Position numbers and translations under genes: made by a program. A stretch of 64,000 bases of DNA from Limonium bicolor (Eukaryota > Streptophyta > Magnoliopsida > Caryophyllales > Plumbaginaceae): the NCBI GenBank assembly GCA_023374045.1, contig CM041778.1:94676839-94740838 (forward strand), written 5' to 3'. The first letter of the stretch is position 1; every line of letters starts with the position of its first letter. This document shows, in pieces, positions 59,601 to 64,000 of this stretch. Under the pieces are notes generated by a model. That model saw only the letters and a program-made list of their open reading frames with translations, had not been told where the DNA came from and ran no database searches.

Positions 59601-62600
59601 TCATGTCAAAGACAGCTTCAGTGTATACAATGTCATTGGTGAAAAGTTCATGTCGGAGAACTTTAGCCCCATTAATGTCTCCAACCTGTAATGCACAGTT
59701 TATCAGTAAAACTACAAATGAACAGCAACAAAAAACCACCACAAGCGGGTTTGTATGACCTCTATTGGGACATGGATAGGCTTCTTTGGAATATCTTGCA
59801 GCGACAGACTGGGAACACTCCGCAACGCTTCTGGAGGATCAGGAGTTTCCTGCTTCAAACGTAATTCCTGAGTGGCACGCGCCAATTCAGCAAGGTCTTC
59901 TTCTGTCATACTAGCTTTGACTTTTTCCAAAATTTCTTTCTCGGCAGCTTCATCAGAAGAAGCCTTCTCTGGATCCGGCTAAAGACACCATTTGAGAAAG
60001 ATAGTATCAACCTCGCGTTTCTACGCAAACAAAGTATAAAAACATTTCTTTTATGGCTTTATAGGATTTCAAATGACTTACCTGCATTTCAACTGTGACA
60101 CGGTGAGGATTGTTTAGAATATATTTTTCTATCAGAGGTGAGAAAACAGCTTTGGAGCCTAGTGCAGCTATTTTCTCCTTGAGCCTCATCAAGGGAGTCT
60201 CATATTTCAATGGTTCAAACGGATCCAGATCATATATCCACTTTCCCTGCAAGATAACATTAAGTTAGATGTCAAGAAAAGGACAATGACTGTGATCCTA
60301 TGGTTGAGCATGCACTGACAAGTCACAGGAGGGTATACCAGTGGGGAGATAATGGTAATGTTATTCAACATAACATCAGAGAGGGCAACAACCAAAACGT
60401 GTGTATTTCACACAAAAAAAAAACAGAAAAAAGATTAAGCAATTTCGTAAAAAGAAAAAAAGAAGGGAAAATGAGCAATATAACCTCCCTATTAACTGAA
60501 CCACTTTAACAACGTAAAAGAGGATAGGGTTATTCTCACTCCTTCTTTCTAAGAAAAGCCACGTGGCCAAAGGAGGCCAGAAATATGTCCTATTATCCCA
60601 GAAGACCCATTATTCTGAAATCCAAACAATGAAAAGCCAAACGGCCAAAGGAGGCCAGAAATATATCCCATTATCCCAGAAGACCCATTATACTGAATCC
60701 AAACAAAGGGAGAATAAAATGAAAAAACAAAACACACTGTACATCTAAATAGAAGGTTGATAAAATGAGTCCTTACAATGGAGCGAAGCATCAAGGATAG
60801 ACCCCTTGGAAAAGAACCTGTGTTGTTCTCTCTAAGAGAAAACTCTATCGTATTCATAGATGCTTCAACAGCCTCCAATTCAAAACCTTCCTCAACCAGT
60901 TTCTTCATTGTGCTCATCACTAATTCTTCTACTTTTTGAATGTCATCCTCAGAAACGCCTTTAAGTCCAATACTGAACTGAGGTTGCAGGAGCTCATCTT
61001 CAATACCGCCGCCAACAATTGCTTCACCTAAACCACTTTCCAACAAGATTTTCCTTAACGGGGAGGCAGGAGTTCCCAAAAGAAGATGATCCAAAAAACC
61101 CAGCATAAGCTCTGTTTCCAAATCCAAAGGCTCATCAGAGAGTAACCAATTAAGGCAAACCATGTGCTTTTTCTTCAAGTCCCCACCGTCACCAACAGGA
61201 TATTTTTCCACAACCCTTAAAGGCTCTGAGAACAGCTTTTGACGTTCAATTTTAGACTCATTTGGGGAAGAGCTTGCCTCAAATTCATCGAGGTATTCTG
61301 CATTTTGAGGAAAATAAAACATATGGATTTAGAACCAAATCTATCCAATTCGAAGTAACTATCACGAGAACTGAAAAACAGACAAATCGACATTCCCTTC
61401 AAGCAGCATAAGATTGCTACAAAAACAGGTACGCATTGCGAGCAACTTGATTAGAAATATACTTCAGCTTACCACTCAAAATCCGCAAGCGCTCATTAAC
61501 ATCATCATCACCATAGAACCAAATCCTGGCATTGCTGGGATGATAGTATTTTTGGTGAAACTCCTGGGTCAAGAGAACAATAATAAATTCAGCCTGCTGC
61601 AATACATTCCTACTGCCAATCATCATACCCCAAGAGGATAACAGTCATTTCCAACAAGTGCACATTATTAATAAACATGATCTTTGCTAAACCTTTGGAA
61701 AAGATAAAATCATATCTTCACAGCTACACATTAAGTTCTTGAATCTTTCCTTGTCTTGAAATGGATGCACATTTATGGAAACTCTCAGACATACTTTTAT
61801 TCAGAAGGAAAGAAAAGCGGATTGGATGACCAGTACATTCATACTTCAGCACCCAGCACAGACCCAACAAATAATGGGTTATAGCTTTACTCAAAAAAGA
61901 GGTTAACAGGACCACGCCATCTCTTTCTTCATCATTTGGTTAATAATAGCACCATTGAACATGAGAGACCAGCTTATCATAATTTTTTGTTTAAAACAAA
62001 CTAAGATATTCTGTCACTTGACACATAAGATAAAATCTTCGTACTGAATAGAAAAATGGCATATTAGCCACACAAAAATACAGTAAACAGAGGTGACGGC
62101 CGAAAATCTCCAGGAAGAGGCTTGAGCAAAGAAGATAAGGTAGGACTAGCAAGAAGCATCTATCATTTATGATTATGATCACTTGAAAACAGAAAATCAA
62201 GCAACACACCTTGAACTGTTCGAATGTCAGTTTTGGGATAACTCTTGGGTCACCTCCACTGTCTACACCATAGGTGTTGTCTGGAAAAATGGCCTAAAAT
62301 ATAATTAAGTTCTATGCTGTTAGAAGAAAGATATAATTACATAGATAAATGAGTTCAAGCTGAAACCTCCCATGAATCCATTCCAGATATATGAAGTATA
62401 AACCATATATATGAAAATTTTAAGACTTTAGCTGTATGCTTTTTTCATACAAATAAGAACAGTTTGAGCACTGGATCTCTATAGTAAACAGATTGAATTG
62501 AGGGCGAACACCAGATGTTGCACAAACCTGTTGAGTGACTCGGCCTAAAATATTATCAGGCTGGGAATAGACACCCTTCATCTCATTGAATACAACACCT

Positions 62601-63132
62601 GAGTGCATACAGAACACATAAGAGCTTAAAATTTTATGACTATACATTTAGGGTTCAAAACTGCTCAATATAAGTCACACGAAGTATTTGTAACACAATA
62701 TTCCCAAACAACTTGATTGTAGCTTACTATTGAGGACAACCTTTATATGATATGGGTTCGGAAGGATCATCAAGTTCATAATGCCAACCCTCTTGCTGGA
62801 AAGTCTGAACATCCTCCACACACTTGGGGAAGAAGACCGCATCCAAATATACATCGACTAAGTTATAGAAATCCTGATACAGAAAAAATAAATGTCAAAT
62901 TACCAACTGGAAAACACAGAACTGAAAGATTAGGGTAAAAAACTGAAGACTTTTTACCTTCTTGTTAGTTGAAGCAACTGGATAGCAAGTTCTATCTGGA
63001 TACGTGAATGCATTCAGAAAGGTATTTAGGCTCCCTTTCAGTAGTTCAACAAATGGCTCCTTGAGAGGGTACTTTCTTGACCCACATAATACACTATGCT
63101 CTAAAATGTGAGGGATACCTGTTGAATCCTTC
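56660..63132 (-). CDS. PREP1: Presequence protease PreP (M16C zinc metalloprotease), 5' end off window
   Basis: Organellar (mitochondrial and chloroplast) oligopeptidase of the pitrilysin family that degrades cleaved transit peptides and other short peptides inside a closed chamber. Seventeen in-frame exons: 62958-63132, 62741-62873, 62528-62598, 62210-62293, 61473-61563, 60777-61297, 60082-60246, 59760-59978, 59558-59685, 59190-59379, 58921-59004, 58739-58836, 58156-58420, 57915-58077, 57612-57792, 57118-57189, 56660-56801. They encode 926 residues plus stop. The inverted zinc motif HILEH is at 63096-63110, with the downstream EGWHYEL helix in the next exon. The M16C-associated linker (EEDLAELARATQELRLKQET) and C-terminal M16 repeats (ISNTWLWDRVRVSGGAYGGF, IGTIGDVDSYQLPDAKGY) follow. 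The transit peptide and roughly 150 N-terminal residues lie beyond 64000, so the intron right of 63132 exceeds 860 bp. No frameshift or stop was seen; it is probably functional. Confidence 0.96.
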
Positions 63133-63192
63133 CTGTGAAGTAGTGATGGTTAGGATAAATGATTTGAACCACCAACAGAGACAATAAACTAA

Positions 63193-63573
63193 GGGGGCGT
63201 TCGTTTTGGGGTAATCAGGAAAGGGAATCGTCTGTTTGTTTTGCCAGTTTTTCCTATTTTCAAGAAAGGAAAAGGAATGGGATGATTACCCCAAAACCCT
63301 CTATCTTGATTCCCTTTCCCTAGTACACGTTGACCGACGGCATATGATTGATGACTAATGACCATTGACCGATGATCGGTGAATATTAACCAGGCAATTA
63401 ATGACAGCTGACCGGCAACCATTGACCATTGACCGGCGACTATTGACCGGTTATTTATTTCATTTCCCCCAGGTCAAACAAACAACCAGGAAAATCAAAG
63501 GGAATTCTTTTTCATTCCTCTCCATTCCTTTCCTGATTCCATTTCGTTTCTCTTGCTCAAAACAAATGCCCCC
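63193..63573. mobile_element. PIF/Harbinger-like (Tourist-type) MITE in a PreP intron
   Basis: 381 bp with inverted ends GGGGGCGTTCGTTTTG and, from the right, GGGGGCATTTGTTTTG, and a 3-bp duplication TAA (63190-63192 and 63574-63576). Inside are several TTGACC(G/A) words (63330-63450) and inverted AGGAAAGG(G)AAT stretches. No coding capacity. Confidence 0.85.
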
Positions 63574-63712
63574 TAACATATTACCAGAATGATGATAACA
63601 GTACTTTTTTTATCTAATAATTGTCATAGCTGCGTACTTTTCTAGCATGTCTAAAGCCTTATTTAAATAATGGTTGGTCAAAACAATTGAGAGCGAAGAG
63701 ATGAGGGGTTTT

Positions 63713-64000
63713 AGGCTCTGTTCGGCATGGCTGTTTTGGCAGCATAAATGCAGCATATTTGGCAGCAGGAATGCGCTGGCATAAATGCAGCATATTTGCT
63801 GGCAGGAATGTGCTGGTAAATGCGCTGTTTTGAAACTGTTGTTTGGCAGTGCAGCATATATGCAGCATGTTTGGTTAAGTTAGTTATATGTAGTGCGTTT
63901 ACCGTTTTTGTATTACAATTATAATTTATTATATTACACTACGTAACTTTATTTTGTTAATAAAAATAAATAAAAAAATTCACAAACAATAAAAATTTTA
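63713..64000. repeat. Repeat-rich start of a possible second MITE
   Basis: After TTA, GGCTCTGTTCGGCATGGCTG begins a segment of repeated GGCAGCA, TAAATGCAGCATAT and GGCAGGAATG(C/T)GCTGG words (63735-63870). The GGCTCTGTTCGG start resembles MITE termini. The other end is not in the window. Confidence 0.45.

Overview
This is nuclear DNA of a flowering plant, most likely a eudicot. The evidence is three intron-rich genes with GT-AG splice sites and plant-typical products, set in AT-rich intergenic DNA packed with LTR retrotransposons (Athila, Tekay/Del-like, Ty1/copia, TRIM), MITEs and SINE-like repeats. I could not identify the species.

Only three host genes are supported, all on the minus strand. 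A B3-domain DNA-binding protein lies at about 1.7-4.3 kb, a KRP/ICK cyclin-dependent kinase inhibitor at 51.4-52.7 kb, and a presequence protease (PreP, M16C metallopeptidase) at 56.7-63.1 kb. The PreP gene runs off the right edge, so its first exon(s) are missing. I followed reading frame through every splice junction of all three, and each exon chain stays in frame.

The left part (0-7.3 kb) holds SINE-like and tandem repeats, an hAT-type MITE, the B3 gene and a decayed plant-mobile-domain (MAIN-like) fragment. From 7.3 to 49 kb the window is a retrotransposon graveyard with clear nesting. The deepest nest is at 16.2-32.3 kb. There a copia-like LTR was hit by a Tekay-like LTR (16769-31568), which was in turn hit by a CACTA MITE (16820-17164) and an 11.9-kb Athila element (18401-30265, target duplication GGTGT). 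Next to it, an inverted copy of the same Tekay-like LTR carries a 511-bp TRIM whose two 194-bp LTRs are identical. A 6.5-kb solo LTR (36256-42772, duplication CCAAC) owes its length to a roughly 190-bp degenerate tandem array. A 5.2-kb copia element (43797-49025, duplication ATGAT) is broken by frameshifts, stops and a secondary insertion.

The most unusual signals are not genes. (1) Several unrelated LTRs carry arrays of 23-46-nt imperfect palindromes spaced about 67-76 bp apart. The architecture is the same in each but the sequence differs. (2) A 1.06-kb stretch upstream of KRP (53401-54464) has five short, mostly T-rich insertions, each flanked by a 12-17-bp direct repeat, like a cluster of tail-only retroposition or repair scars.
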